Assembly: GCA_045039925.1 (NCBI GenBank)
Contig: CP108400.1
Coordinates: 4,836,001 to 4,900,000, forward strand
DNA length: 64,000 bases
Direction of reading: 5' to 3'
Source of the DNA: Yinghuangia sp045039925
GTDB taxonomy: Bacteria > Actinomycetota > Actinomycetes > Streptomycetales > Streptomycetaceae
The first letter of the stretch is position 1, and each line of letters begins with the position of its first letter. The notes below the pieces were generated by a model. It made no database searches. It saw only the letters and a list, made by a program, of their open reading frames with translations, and had not been told where the DNA came from. The translations under genes were made by a program, and so were the position numbers. Below are positions 33,329 through 42,061 of the stretch, piece after piece.

Positions 33329-33369
33329 GTCCCAGGATCGACCGGAAAGCGCCGGTCCCGCGGGCCGCC

Positions 33370-33789
33370 TCACGGCGGTGCCGCCTCGTCCACGGCAACT
33401 GCCGTGTGCTTCACCGGGATCCGCAGCCTGTGCCACGGCCCCGGAAGCGGTACGTCGGCGGTCACGCTGAAGCGGACGCGCCCGTCCCGCGTCGTGTGCT
33501 CGGCGACCGCACTCCGCGGCGCCAACTCGTGCACAGCGGCCAGGGCCTCCGCCGGCGCCTCCCCTCGCGCCAGCGCCCGTGCACCGGCCTGTGCGGCGTC
33601 GACACAACGGATTTGCAGCGCCACGGCGCCGACTACCGCGGTGAGCGCGAGCATGACCAACGCGATAGCCGGAAGCGCGATTGCCGATTCCGCGGTCACG
33701 TATCCGCCGTGGGAGGACGCGAACTTCCGTTTTGGTTTTCGCTCCGTCGGCGACACCACCGGCGTGTCGAGCGCGTCAAAATGTCGCAT
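33370..33789 (-). CDS. TadE family protein
   Basis: 139 aa from the ATG at 33789, which overlaps the end of the DUF4244 gene by 14 bp. A charged leader ends in GGYVTAESAIALPAIALVMLAL, the TadE signature (G, then E at +5 of the hydrophobic helix), followed by a soluble beta-rich domain with HTTRDGRVRFSVTAD. TadE-type pseudopilins are processed by the prepilin peptidase and assemble with Flp-like pilins. Confidence 0.85.
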   Translation of the reverse strand: MRHFDALDTPVVSPTERKPKRKFASSHGGYVTAESAIALPAIALVMLALTAVVGAVALQIRCVDAAQAGARALARGEAPAEALAAVHELAPRSAVAEHTTRDGRVRFSVTADVPLPGPWHRLRIPVKHTAVAVDEAAPP

Positions 33790-34267
33790 TGAGCGCCTTT
33801 CCAATGACCGCGCTCAGCGCGTCCGTCACGACGTCGCTCGTGACCACCTTGTAGAGCGCCGCGCTGAATGCGACGGCCGCGACCGTGCCCACCGCGTATT
33901 CTGCGGTGGACATTCCGTCGTCACGCCGGAGAAATGCACCAACTCGGCACAACAGTACGGAACTTCGCCTCCGCATTCGCAGCACGAGAACGCGCGGAAT
34001 ACCGGACTTCCGTTTGGCGGCAGTCGGTTCCTTCGGGGTTTGCGGGCGGTTGCTTCCCGCCGGGTGGCCGCTGTCCGGCGGCATCGAGGTGGACGCGGGC
34101 CGCGTTGCGGGAGCCGGCGGTACGGCGTCCGGGGCGGCGGCTGCATCGGTTGCGGCGTCGGTCGTGGCCGCGGCCGTCGGGAGTGCGGGGGTTGAGATCG
34201 CGGGAGTTGGGATGGCCGGGGTTGCGCTGGTCCCGGTCGGTGTGACGGCGGTGGTGGTGTCGGACAT
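33776..34267 (-). CDS. DUF4244 pilin-like protein
   Basis: 163 aa from the ATG at 34267 with GGAG 6 bp upstream. An N-terminal Ala/Pro/Thr-rich region of about 90 residues and a basic patch (VLRMRRRSS) precede RRDDGMSTAEYAVGTVAAVAFSAALYKVV. This resembles a class III prepilin processing site (G/M, E at +5) and Flp-type hydrophobic helix at the very C-terminus. The DUF4244 core alone is about 60 residues, so the long Ala/Pro leader is unusual; a shorter start is possible but none has a comparable Shine-Dalgarno. Likely the major pilin-like subunit of this operon. Confidence 0.82.
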   Translation of the reverse strand: MSDTTTAVTPTGTSATPAIPTPAISTPALPTAAATTDAATDAAAAPDAVPPAPATRPASTSMPPDSGHPAGSNRPQTPKEPTAAKRKSGIPRVLVLRMRRRSSVLLCRVGAFLRRDDGMSTAEYAVGTVAAVAFSAALYKVVTSDVVTDALSAVIGKALNATF

Positions 34268-34350
34268 GGGTTCTCCGGTCGTTCGCGGGTGGGCTGGGTG
34301 GTCTGAGCGAGCTGGGTGTGCGGCGATTGCGGGCGTACGCAAGTCCGAGA

Positions 34351-34400
34351 GGTTCGGGGTTCGGGGTTCGTGATTCGGGGTCGGGGTTCGGGTGCGGATC
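34351..34400. repeat. GGTTCGG-type short tandem repeats
   Basis: Repeats of GGTTCGGGGTTCGGG type fill part of the 188-bp gap between tadC and the DUF4244 gene. No coding signal. Could be a mutable spacer. Confidence 0.45.
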
Positions 34401-34455
34401 GGGCGTGAGGGGCGTTGGTCCGGTCGGCGGATTTCGTCGACGATCGGCGTGGCCT

Positions 34456-35232
34456 TCAGGCCTGGGCGAGCAGCGGCGCCGCCAGGCCGACGACGACGGG
34501 GAGCACGCCGATCAGCAGGAAGGCGGGCAGGAAGCACACGCCGAGCGGCAGGGTTGCGCGTACGGCCGTGCGTCTCGCGGCTGCGGTCAGGTCACTTCGT
34601 CGGCGGTCGCGGCATTCGTCGGCGACGTGGGCGATGCGTTCCGCGAGCGGTGCGCCGCCCTCGCCGGACCGGGACAGCGCGCGGGCCAGCGGGGCCAGTT
34701 CGCGGGACGCGGCGAGTGCCGACCAGCATCGCGCCGGATCACCGCCGAGTCGTACCGCGGCTGCGGCTGCCCGGAGTTCGCTGCCGAGCGGGCCACCGAT
34801 CGCGTCGGCGACCGCCGTCACCGCCTCGGCAGGAGGCGCGCCCGCGGCGAGGCAGGCCGACAACAGGTCGGCCGCGGTCGGAAGATCGGCGGCCATGCGC
34901 TCGCGGCGGAGGCGATCGGCGGCCGGGGCTATGCGCCCCAATTGCCGGTCCACGGCGAGGCCGACGAGCGGTGCGGCGACCACACCCGCGAGCCCGCCGA
35001 CGACGAGGGCGGCGGCCAGTCCGGCGAGTGCGGCGGCTGTTCCGCGGCGTACCCGGGCATTGCGGAGTTCCCGGGAGTCCGGCGCGGCGGTCCGGTCGGC
35101 GCGGCGTACGCCGATCGCGGCCTTGAGTCGATCGCGGCCGCGGGTGCGTGGCGCCGGAACGGCGAACCACGTGGCGCAGGCTGCGAGTACGCCGACGCCG
35201 AGCAGACCCGGTGCGGCGGCTACGCCGTCCAT
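34456..35232 (-). CDS. tadC: TadC, type II secretion F-domain inner-membrane protein
   Basis: 258 aa. The N-terminal TM (GLLGVGVLAACATWFAV), two central TMs, and a T2SSF-like helical domain (PTAADLLSACLAAGAPPAEAVTAVADAIGG) with a terminal TM (LGVCFLPAFLLIGVLPVVVG) fit TadC. It starts 13 bp inside the end of tadB, so the two are translationally coupled. With TadB it forms the platform on which TadA acts to extrude the pilus or secreted substrate. Confidence 0.85.
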   Translation of the reverse strand: MDGVAAAPGLLGVGVLAACATWFAVPAPRTRGRDRLKAAIGVRRADRTAAPDSRELRNARVRRGTAAALAGLAAALVVGGLAGVVAAPLVGLAVDRQLGRIAPAADRLRRERMAADLPTAADLLSACLAAGAPPAEAVTAVADAIGGPLGSELRAAAAAVRLGGDPARCWSALAASRELAPLARALSRSGEGGAPLAERIAHVADECRDRRRSDLTAAARRTAVRATLPLGVCFLPAFLLIGVLPVVVGLAAPLLAQA

Positions 35233-36260
35233 CGCGCCCCTCGGGCGTCACGAGCGATGCGGTCCGTCCAGTCGAGGCCCAGGGCGATGAGGAGCAGCCC
35301 CAGGACCAGGCAGCCGGCGCCCAGCGGCGTGTGCAGCAGGACGTCCAACGGGTCCGCTCCGACGCCCTGCCCCAGCAGCAGGCCCACGAGTGGCAGTGCC
35401 GCGAGCAGGCGCGCGGTGGTGCGGGCACCGGACAACTCGGCCTCCAACTCGCGGTGTCCGGACTCCTCGGCGCGCAGGCCGGCGGCGATCCGGTCGAGGG
35501 CGGGTGCGAACCCGGCCCCGCGTTCGGCGGCGACCCGCCAGCAGGCGGCGATGCGCGCGAGGGCGTCGGCGCCCGGTGCCGCGGCGGCTCGCGCGAGTGC
35601 GTCGGGGATTTCGCCACCGACGCGTGCGAGGGCCACCGCCTCGGTGAGGCAGATGCGGACCGGTCCGGTCAGGGCTTGGGTGGCCGCCGTGAACGCCTCG
35701 GACGGGGGCTGCCCGGCGCGCAGTTCGCCGACCATCGCGGTGGCCAGCTCCGCGACGCCCGAGCGCCGGTCGACGGCCGCGCGCAACGCCTCTGCCTGTG
35801 CGCGACGTCGCATCGAGTACGCGGACGCCGGTAACGCGAGCAGCAGCGGGACCACGGACCCCGTCGCGACGGCGAGCAGCATCGAACAACCGAGGAGAAC
35901 CACGGCCGTGCGTGCCTCCGGTGCGAGAAGTGCGGACCGAAGCCTCTTGCCGGCCTTGGAAGCCCGGGTGGCGGGGACAGCGAAGGCACCTGCGCGGTTC
36001 GGGGCGTCGGCTTCGGCCGCTCCGTCGGGACCGTCAAGTCCGCCCGGCCCCCGGGGCCCGACGGACCCGGACGCGGAGGCGGAGGCGGAGGCGGCGAGAT
36101 CGCGGACCCGCGAGCGGCCCATGCGGGCGCCCGCGATCCAGATCGCACCGGCGGCGAGGGCCGGGGCGAGGAGGGTGCCGACGGCCGCCGTGGTCGGGAA
36201 CGGCGTCGCGAGGGCAATCGGCGGTGCGGTCGCGAAGACGGAAGTGGTGAGGGTGGTCAT
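35220..36260 (-). CDS. tadB: TadB, type II secretion F-domain inner-membrane protein
   Basis: 346 aa from the ATG at 36260. Several TMs at the N-terminus and the middle (TAVVLLGCSMLLAVATG) precede an F-domain (GVAELATAMVGELRAGQPPSEAFTAA, IAACWRVAAERGAGFAPALDRIA) and a final pair of TMs. A low-complexity Ser/Ala and Gly/Asp stretch lies between the first TMs. Its 3' end overlaps tadC by 13 bp; tadA ends 109 bp upstream. Confidence 0.85.
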   Translation of the reverse strand: MTTLTTSVFATAPPIALATPFPTTAAVGTLLAPALAAGAIWIAGARMGRSRVRDLAASASASASGSVGPRGPGGLDGPDGAAEADAPNRAGAFAVPATRASKAGKRLRSALLAPEARTAVVLLGCSMLLAVATGSVVPLLLALPASAYSMRRRAQAEALRAAVDRRSGVAELATAMVGELRAGQPPSEAFTAATQALTGPVRICLTEAVALARVGGEIPDALARAAAAPGADALARIAACWRVAAERGAGFAPALDRIAAGLRAEESGHRELEAELSGARTTARLLAALPLVGLLLGQGVGADPLDVLLHTPLGAGCLVLGLLLIALGLDWTDRIARDARGARWTA

Positions 36261-36369
36261 GTGAGTTACCTGTCTGGATCGCAATGGCTGACCGGTACGC
36301 AAGGTGTGGGTGGCCCAGGTGCGGTGGGCGGGCCCGGCGCGCAGGTCCGCCCGGGCACATGCCCGGTGG

Positions 36370-37857
36370 TCAGGGACGCCACCAGCCCGCCAGGCGGGCG
36401 GCCAGGCGCGGAAAGCCGGGGCCTTGGCGGTGCGGGGCCGTGCGATCGAGGAGGAGCGCGGGCACGGGGTGCACGAGACCTCGCGGATTGCGTTCCAGGA
36501 CGTGGATCTCGGAGACCCGGCGGAGACCGTCGCGGTCCCGCACCAGGTGGACGAGCACGTCGAGGGCGGCGGCCAGTTGGCTGTGCAGGGCGTCGCGCGT
36601 GAGGCCGGCCGGGGCGGCGAGGGCTTCGAGACGCGCGGGTACGTCCGCCGCCGAGTTCGCGTGGATCGTGCCGGCGCCGCCCTCCTGGCCGGAGTTCAAG
36701 GCGGCCAGAAGCTCGGTGACTTCGGTGCCGCGCACCTCGCCGACGACGACGCGGTCCGGACGCATGCGCAGCGCCTGACGGACGAGGTCCCGGAGGCTGA
36801 CGGCGCCGGCGCCCTCGATATTGGGCGGCCGGGACTCCAGCCGGACGACATGTGCGTGCCGGGGCGTCAGCTCGGCGGAGTCCTCGATCAGGACCAGGCG
36901 TTCGGCCGGGTGCGCGGTGCCCAGGAGGGCACCGAGCAACGTGGTCTTGCCGGTTCCCGCACCACCCGAGACCAGGAACGCGCAGCGGGCGGCGACGATC
37001 GCCCTGAGGATCTCCGCCACCTCGGGCGGGAACGCTCCGCAGGTGACCAGGTCGTTCAGGGTCATGGTGGTGCGGCGGGGCACGCGGAGCGAGAGGCAGG
37101 TGCCGCGGACCGCGATGGGCTTGAGGACGGCGTGCAGGCGGACGCCGTCCGGCATGCGGGCGTCGACGTACGGCGAGGCGTCGTCGAGTCGTCGGCCCGC
37201 CGCGGTGGCCAGGCGCTGGGCGAGGCGCCGGACCGCGGCGTCGTCGGGGAACGTGACGCGCGTGCGCTGCGGCCCCGCGCCGCGGTCGATCCAGACCTCG
37301 TCGGGTGCGTTGACGAGGACGTCGGTGACCTCGGGATCGGCGAGGAGCGTGTCGAGGGGACCGGCACCGACGATTTCGGAACGCAGGGCGCGCAGAACGG
37401 CCATGACGGTCGCGTCGCCGAGGACACGCCCCTGTGCGCGGAGCGCCTCGGCGACGGCGGCGTGGGTGGGGTCGCGGCCTTCGGCGGCGAGGCGGGCGCG
37501 CACGCCGTCCACAAGCTGTGGATCGATCGGCGCGTCGGTCGGCGGGAAGTCGGGTGGTCCCGCGGGCCCGGGAGGTGCGGGCGGCCGCGGGGGCATGGGC
37601 GGCGCCGGCGGCGCCGAGGGCGGAGTCGGGGATGAGGGTGGGGGTGCGCTCGGGCGGGGTGGGGTGAGCGGGTGCCGAGGTGTGGGAGCGATGGGCGCGG
37701 CGGTCGCGCGGGGGCCGGGGTGCCGAGGGCCACTGTTGGGCGCGGACGTGACCGGAGTTCCGCGGAGTGTCGTGTGTGTCGTGTGCTCCGTGGGCGGGAG
37801 CAGGGAGTGTGCGGGGTAGACGCCGGTCCCCGCGCGGGCGGGAGTGCTGGGGCTCAT
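36370..37857 (-). CDS. tadA: TadA/CpaF secretion ATPase
   Basis: 495 aa from the ATG at 37857, chosen for AAGGAG 6 bp upstream. About 125 residues of Pro/Ala-rich low complexity precede the CpaF core: LLADPEVTDVLVNAPDEVWIDRG, Walker A SGGAGTGKTTLL, Asp box LIEDSAELTP, Walker B MRPDRVVVGEVRGTEV, His box AGTIHANSA. This is the hexameric ATPase powering Tad pilus assembly. The long disordered N-terminus is unusual in length compared with the core. Confidence 0.92.
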   Translation of the reverse strand: MSPSTPARAGTGVYPAHSLLPPTEHTTHTTLRGTPVTSAPNSGPRHPGPRATAAPIAPTPRHPLTPPRPSAPPPSSPTPPSAPPAPPMPPRPPAPPGPAGPPDFPPTDAPIDPQLVDGVRARLAAEGRDPTHAAVAEALRAQGRVLGDATVMAVLRALRSEIVGAGPLDTLLADPEVTDVLVNAPDEVWIDRGAGPQRTRVTFPDDAAVRRLAQRLATAAGRRLDDASPYVDARMPDGVRLHAVLKPIAVRGTCLSLRVPRRTTMTLNDLVTCGAFPPEVAEILRAIVAARCAFLVSGGAGTGKTTLLGALLGTAHPAERLVLIEDSAELTPRHAHVVRLESRPPNIEGAGAVSLRDLVRQALRMRPDRVVVGEVRGTEVTELLAALNSGQEGGAGTIHANSAADVPARLEALAAPAGLTRDALHSQLAAALDVLVHLVRDRDGLRRVSEIHVLERNPRGLVHPVPALLLDRTAPHRQGPGFPRLAARLAGWWRP

Positions 37858-38654
37858 GAACGACTCCTTGGGATGGGCTGGTTGAGGGTGGGACAGGTGA
37901 GGGTGAGGCCGGAGGCGACGAGGCGGGCGGGGCGCTCGACCCGCGCAGCAAGGAGAGCGGCCGACAGGTGGCGGCGCGGTGGCGGTCGTGCGGCCTGGGA
38001 GACAGATGAAGTGGCGTGTGGGGGAAGTGACTTCAGAGGCGTGGCGGTGGAGGGCGGGCCGGCTCGTGCGGAGACCGGCGGTGCGTTGATCCGATACGGG
38101 AGTCGCCGCAACACCGCACGGGACAGCAGGCCGTCGGCAATCCGCAGCCGACGGTGAGCGGGGGCAGGGCCCCGCGGGACGTAGGCGCCTGGAGGCACAG
38201 CGGAGCACGGTGAGGCGGGCCGCAACGCAGGCGGCGAACGGAGCCACGCCGCTCGGAACCGAGAGTTCCGGTGCAATGCCGCGAAGCAGGGCCGCCGGGG
38301 GCAAAATCCAACTGGCAGCAGAGCGCCGCGAAGTGGGTCGGGTGCGCTGTCGTGTGAAGCCGGGCCCGAAGCGCACCTCCGGGCAGCGGGTGGCCGCCGC
38401 AGAGTGGGGCTGGATGCGCTGTCGTGCGAGACCAGGGAACGGTGCGTACCTCGGCCGCGGGTGGCGCTGCGCAGCCGTGCCAGATGCGCTGTCGTACGAG
38501 GCCGAAGGCTGCACGCGCGGGGTCGGGTGGGCTGTCGTGTGAGGGGGAGGCGGGGCGCACTTCGGCAGGCCGGCGTAGGCCGGGGGTTGTTGCGGACGGG
38601 TCCGGGTCCGCGTCCGCGCGGCCCGAAGCGGCGGCCCTTGCGGGCGGGGGCGGT
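37858..38654. other. 0.8-kb gap with degenerate direct repeats upstream of tadA
   Basis: No supported gene. A 20-bp core close to ATGCGCTGTCGTGCGAGACC recurs at 38342, 38414, 38484 and, less exactly, 38527 (intervals 72, 70 and 43). The intervening sequence is also partly alike. The rest is GC-rich low complexity. The tadA promoter probably lies in the proximal part. Confidence 0.55.
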
Positions 38655-39755
38655 TCATGCGACCTCCGGGCGTACCGCGGGCATGGCCCTGTCCAGGAAG
38701 TCGCGGCAGAAGCGGGCGAGCGGACTGCGGGACTTGGTGCCGGGGGCCTCGCCGCGTTCGACGGATTCGACGAGGCCGGACTCGTGGCGGAGTTCGCCGG
38801 CTAGCGGGAGGCCGGCGTTGGCCGCGACCTCGTCCGGGTCGAGACCGGACGGCGACGGCATGCGGACGACCGCACGCAGATCGCGGACCACCGGGCGGAC
38901 CAGCGAGACCACTTGGGCCGCGGCGGCGATCGCGCGCAGCTCGGCCGGGATGACGACCAGGCCCGTCCCGCACTGCGCGAGGGCCTCCTCGGAGACGGCG
39001 TCGGGACGTCGGGGCATGTCGACGACGACCACCTCGTGGCGGCGGCGGACGGCTCCGACGATCGCGCGCATCGCGTCCTGCGGAACGCCGCCGGGGGCGC
39101 CGCGGTCCCACGACAGCACCGTGAGCCCGTGCAGGCGGGGCAGCGCGGCCGAGAGGGCCCCGCCGTCGACGCGCCCCCTGGCCCCCCGCAGATCGGGCCA
39201 GCGCAGCCCGGTGGCGGCCTCACCGCCGAGCAGGACGTCGATGCCGCCGCCCAGGGGGTCGACGTCGATCAGGGCGGCGGTGCGCCCGCGTTGCGCCGCC
39301 GAGACCGCGAGCGCGCAGGCGAGCGTGCTCGCCCCCGCTCCCCCGCGTCCGCCCACCACGGCCACGGCCAGCGCGGCGCTGGTGGCCCCGTCGGCGATGT
39401 CGGCGAATCGGTCGACGAGCCAGGCCTCGGCGTCGGGCAGGAAGATGACGTGGTCGGCGCCGACCGCGACGGCTCGGCGCCAGACCTCGCCGTCGTCGAG
39501 GTCCGAGCCGAGCAGCACGATGTCGTCGCGGCGCGGGAGTCCGCAGCGGGCGGCTTCGTCGGCGAGGTCGTCGCCGACGATGACCAGCGGGCTCGCACCC
39601 CAGGCCGCACGGGCCGACCCGGCGTCGGCGCAGACCTCGGGCTCGATGCCGGTGACCGCGCACAGGCGCAGGAGTTCGTCGAGGAGGCGCGGATCGCCGG
39701 TGACGAGCAGCGGGCGCGGCGGGCCGACCGGGCGTGGCGGTGACAGCGATGACAT
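38655..39755 (-). CDS. ssd: Septum site-determining protein Ssd (CpaE/TadZ-like, MinD fold)
   Basis: 366 aa from the ATG at 39755, with GGGAG upstream. The N-terminal receiver-like region (about 1-115: LLVTGDPRLLDELLRLC ... VIVGDDLADEA) is followed by a MinD/ParA-type fold with a deviant P-loop (VVGGRGGAGASTLACALA), IDVDPLGGGIDVLLG and VVVDMPRRPDAVSEEAL. This matches mycobacterial Ssd (Rv3660c), which heads the same tad gene set and affects septation. The missing Lys of the P-loop (GAGAST) is typical for the family and suggests altered ATP use. Likely localises the Tad machinery. Confidence 0.88.
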   Translation of the reverse strand: MSSLSPPRPVGPPRPLLVTGDPRLLDELLRLCAVTGIEPEVCADAGSARAAWGASPLVIVGDDLADEAARCGLPRRDDIVLLGSDLDDGEVWRRAVAVGADHVIFLPDAEAWLVDRFADIADGATSAALAVAVVGGRGGAGASTLACALAVSAAQRGRTAALIDVDPLGGGIDVLLGGEAATGLRWPDLRGARGRVDGGALSAALPRLHGLTVLSWDRGAPGGVPQDAMRAIVGAVRRRHEVVVVDMPRRPDAVSEEALAQCGTGLVVIPAELRAIAAAAQVVSLVRPVVRDLRAVVRMPSPSGLDPDEVAANAGLPLAGELRHESGLVESVERGEAPGTKSRSPLARFCRDFLDRAMPAVRPEVA

Positions 39756-40060
39756 GCCGGGCTCCCGAGGTACGTGGACCGGCCGCCGCACGCGCAGGTG
39801 CGCCGGCTCGGTCGGGTGTGCTCGGGAGGTCGGTGCGCGTCATGAGTTCACAGAGGCTTGGGCCACGTCAGCCGGGCGCGGTGCTCCCCACGCGGTGCTG
39901 CCGATCCCGACGGCGGCTCGAAGCGGGGCCTCGAAGCTGCGCGTTGGGGTCGTGCGCCGGAGGGGTGCGGTGCGGTGGTGCTGTCCGGTGTGCGGCCTCC
40001 CGAAGGGCTGCCTCAACCTTGAGGCACCTCAGGGGTTCGGCCGTGCGGGTGGAGCCAAGC

Positions 40061-40086
40061 TGGGGATAACCCCGCCCTGTGGATAA
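40061..40086 (-). promoter_or_regulatory. Pair of DnaA-box-like sequences upstream of ssd
   Basis: TGTGGATAA at 40078-40086 is the exact complement of the consensus DnaA box TTATCCACA; TGGGGATAA at 40061-40069 differs by one base. The two have the same orientation with an 8-bp gap, about 310 bp upstream of ssd. Too few for an origin. Confidence 0.4.
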
Positions 40087-40443
40087 CGGAATCACTCCTT
40101 TGAGGGATGGTGAAGGAGCGATCGAGTGCATATGTGCGGACGATGGGACGGAAATCGCGGAACTACGCGCGGAACTCTCCGATCCGCGAACACGAACAAC
40201 CAACTCGAAGAAACCCGAAGGAACTTGACGGAACCCAAGAGAACCCGAAGAAATCCGGCCGGATCGCCCGCCGCACCGCGGATGTCAAGTCTCCACGCGG
40301 GGTAGGCGCCGAGTGGCGCAACAGGGTTAGTCCAGCGGTAAGCAAGCGCAGAGCGAGGCGGCGGCGAGCGCCGGGCGCGCGACCGGACGAGCGACCGCAC
40401 GAGCGACACCGCGAGCCCGCTGTACGAGCCCTCGCACGACCCG

Positions 40444-40505
40444 GCGTACGGCCCCACGTGAGCCCCGCGTACGGCCCCACGTGAGCCCCGCGTACGGCCC
40501 CGCGC
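40444..40505. repeat. 23-bp tandem repeat (2.7 copies)
   Basis: Unit built from GCGTACGGCCCCACGTG and AGCCCC, repeated at 40444, 40467 and, partially, 40490. Each full copy contains the palindrome CACGTG. Confidence 0.75.
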
Positions 40506-40668
40506 ACCCGCGCCGCACACCGTTCGACGAGGCCGGAAGGCAGTCCCCACAAGGCCGAAGGTGCCGCGGTGAGGTCCGGATACGGCCGGGAAAACCGGGA
40601 ACACCCGCGCGGGACCGCCGCCTGAGGACGGCGCCGACACCTCTGCGCGAAAACCGCTTCGGACAAGC

Positions 40669-40703
40669 GACGACCCCCGCCGGGGGGGAGAGCGGGGGTC
40701 GTC
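40669..40703. terminator. Terminator-like hairpin
   Basis: Perfect 12-bp stem GACGACCCCCGC/GCGGGGGTCGTC with an 11-nt loop, about 150 bp before the HAD gene. It may insulate that gene from upstream transcription. Confidence 0.5.
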
Positions 40704-40850
40704 TCCACGGCCGACTCGGGGGGGGAGGAGCCGGACCGGGTTAGCACGGTCGCAGAACGATCCGTGGCTTCCAGGATGTACCCGAGAGGCTTCTCGGGCA
40801 AACCCGCGTGCCTGAGTTTACGCCGAATGGCTCCCCCTATCCTCGGGTAC

Positions 40851-41657
40851 GTGGAAAACCACGTACCCAAGCGGACCGCAGCGTTCTTCGATCTCGACAA
40901 GACCATCATCGCCAAGTCCAGCGCACTGGCGTTCAGCAGATCGTTCTACCAAGGCGGTCTGATCAACCGCCGGGCCGTGCTGAAGAGCGCGTACGCCCAG
41001 TTCGTGTTTCTCGTGGGCGGCGCCGACCACGACCAGATGGAGCGCATGCGCGAGTATCTGTCCGCGCTGTGCCGCGGCTGGGACGTGCAGCAGGTGCGCG
41101 AGATCGTGGCGGAGACGCTGCACGACCTCATCGACCCGCTGATCTACGACGAGGCCGCATCGCTCATCGAGGAGCACCACGCGGCGGGCCGCGACGTGGT
41201 GATCGTCAGCTCGTCGGGCGCGGAAGTGGTCGAGCCCATCGGGGAGATGCTCGGTGCGGACCGGGTCGTCGCGACGCGCATGGTGGTCGAGGACGGGCGG
41301 TACTCCGGCGAGATCGAGTACTACGCGTACGCCGAGAACAAGGCCAAGGCGGTGCGCGAACTCGCCGACAGCGAGGGCTACGACCTCGCCCGCTCGTACG
41401 CGTACAGCGACTCCGTCACCGACCTGCCCATGCTGGAAGCGGTCGGCCACCCCTATGTCGTCAACCCGGACCGAGGGCTGCGCCGTGAGGCCGTCGCGCG
41501 CGGCTGGCCGGTGCTGACCTTCAACCGGCCCGTGCAACTGCGCCAGCGCGTCCCGACGTTGCCCGTCCCCTCCCGCTCCGTCCTGGCGGCGACGGCCCTC
41601 GGCGCGGGTGCCGCCGCCGCGGGCCTGGTCTGGTACGCCGCGAAGCGGAGGCGCTGA
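40851..41657 (+). CDS. HAD-IB family hydrolase (SerB/CicA-like phosphatase)
   Basis: 268 aa from the GTG at 40851 (VENHVPKRTAAFFDLDKT), the usual start in Streptomyces relatives; the frame is open to 40764. Motif I FFDLDKT, motif II VSSSGAEV, motif III Lys in AENKAKAV, motif IV YSDSVTDLPML. All four HAD motifs are intact. A C-terminal hydrophobic segment (LAATALGAGAAAAGLVWYAA) followed by KRRR suggests a tail anchor in the membrane. Orthologues are annotated as morphological-differentiation-associated phosphatases; substrate unknown. Confidence 0.92.
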   Translation: MENHVPKRTAAFFDLDKTIIAKSSALAFSRSFYQGGLINRRAVLKSAYAQFVFLVGGADHDQMERMREYLSALCRGWDVQQVREIVAETLHDLIDPLIYDEAASLIEEHHAAGRDVVIVSSSGAEVVEPIGEMLGADRVVATRMVVEDGRYSGEIEYYAYAENKAKAVRELADSEGYDLARSYAYSDSVTDLPMLEAVGHPYVVNPDRGLRREAVARGWPVLTFNRPVQLRQRVPTLPVPSRSVLAATALGAGAAAAGLVWYAAKRRR

Positions 41658-41786
41658 CCGGGCCGGGCACGAGTCGGACCGTCGACGCACCGTCAACGCA
41701 ACTGCCGGGCGAACCGGCAGGGGAAGCACGCCGCATCAAGCAAAACCAAGCCGAATCAAGCCGAACCGCACGGCAACGGCGTCCGA

Positions 41787-41816
41787 TTGATCACTTTCGA
41801 CCCGAAAGGTAAAGAT
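41787..41816 (+). promoter_or_regulatory. Sigma-70-like promoter of the 6S-like RNA
   Basis: TTGATC (41787-41792), exactly 17 bp, TAAAGA (41810-41815). The best housekeeping-type promoter noticed in the window, and it faces no ORF, supporting an RNA gene. Confidence 0.55.
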
Positions 41817-41821
41817 CTTGA

Positions 41822-42015
41822 GCGAAGGGTTCCCCTGACTCCGGCAACCCAGTAGAAAGGGGACCAACGGCCCGCGGGACCGCCTCCGGGCGGGGTGGCG
41901 ACACCCCACCGAGGCAGACGGCCACACGGACCGAGCACGGACATCGGGAACCCACGCGCGACCGACCCTCGTAGGGGCCGAACGCGCCGGACCACCGGGG
42001 CTCGCCCCGGGCCGG
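41822..42015 (+). ncRNA. ssrS: Probable 6S-like RNA
   Basis: Non-coding region with its own promoter (41787-41816) between the HAD phosphatase and the Fic-like gene. GGGTTCCC at 41827-41834 pairs perfectly with GGGAACCC at 41946-41953, closing a long rod; the stem GGGGTG-GCGA-CACCCC lies inside, and CCGGGG-CTCG-CCCCGG (41995-42010) near the 3' end. In S. coelicolor a 6S-like RNA was reported between the orthologues of these same two flanking genes (scr3559, from memory). 6S RNA mimics an open promoter and sequesters sigma-70-type RNA polymerase. Ends are estimates; location and rod structure are the evidence. Confidence 0.55.
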
Positions 42016-42061
42016 CCGTCATAACGGTGCACGCTCTGGTACCCCGATGTACGTGACGAGT

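Larger units (their letters stand above)
39756..40850. other. 1.1-kb intergenic region between ssd and the HAD gene
   Basis: No supported gene. It contains the dyad GCCTCAA-CC-TTGAGGC (40010-40025), two DnaA-box-like sequences (40061-40086), a purine-rich stretch of GAACCCGAAGAA-like repeats (about 40190-40255), a 23-bp tandem repeat (40444-40505) and a terminator-like hairpin (40669-40703). Confidence 0.5.

Noticed and set aside
38033..38560. Open frames through the degenerate repeats upstream of tadA
   Set aside because: Translate the DNA repeats into Arg/His/Pro-rich sequence with no start signal; not a credible protein.
40092..40640. Minus-strand open frame (182 codons) in the ssd-HAD gap
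   Set aside because: Includes translation of the 23-bp tandem repeat and has no Shine-Dalgarno or domain; treated as non-coding.
39756..40850. Replication origin suggested by DnaA-box-like sites
   Set aside because: Only two boxes and no dnaA, dnaN or AT-rich unwinding element; a real Streptomyces origin has many boxes.
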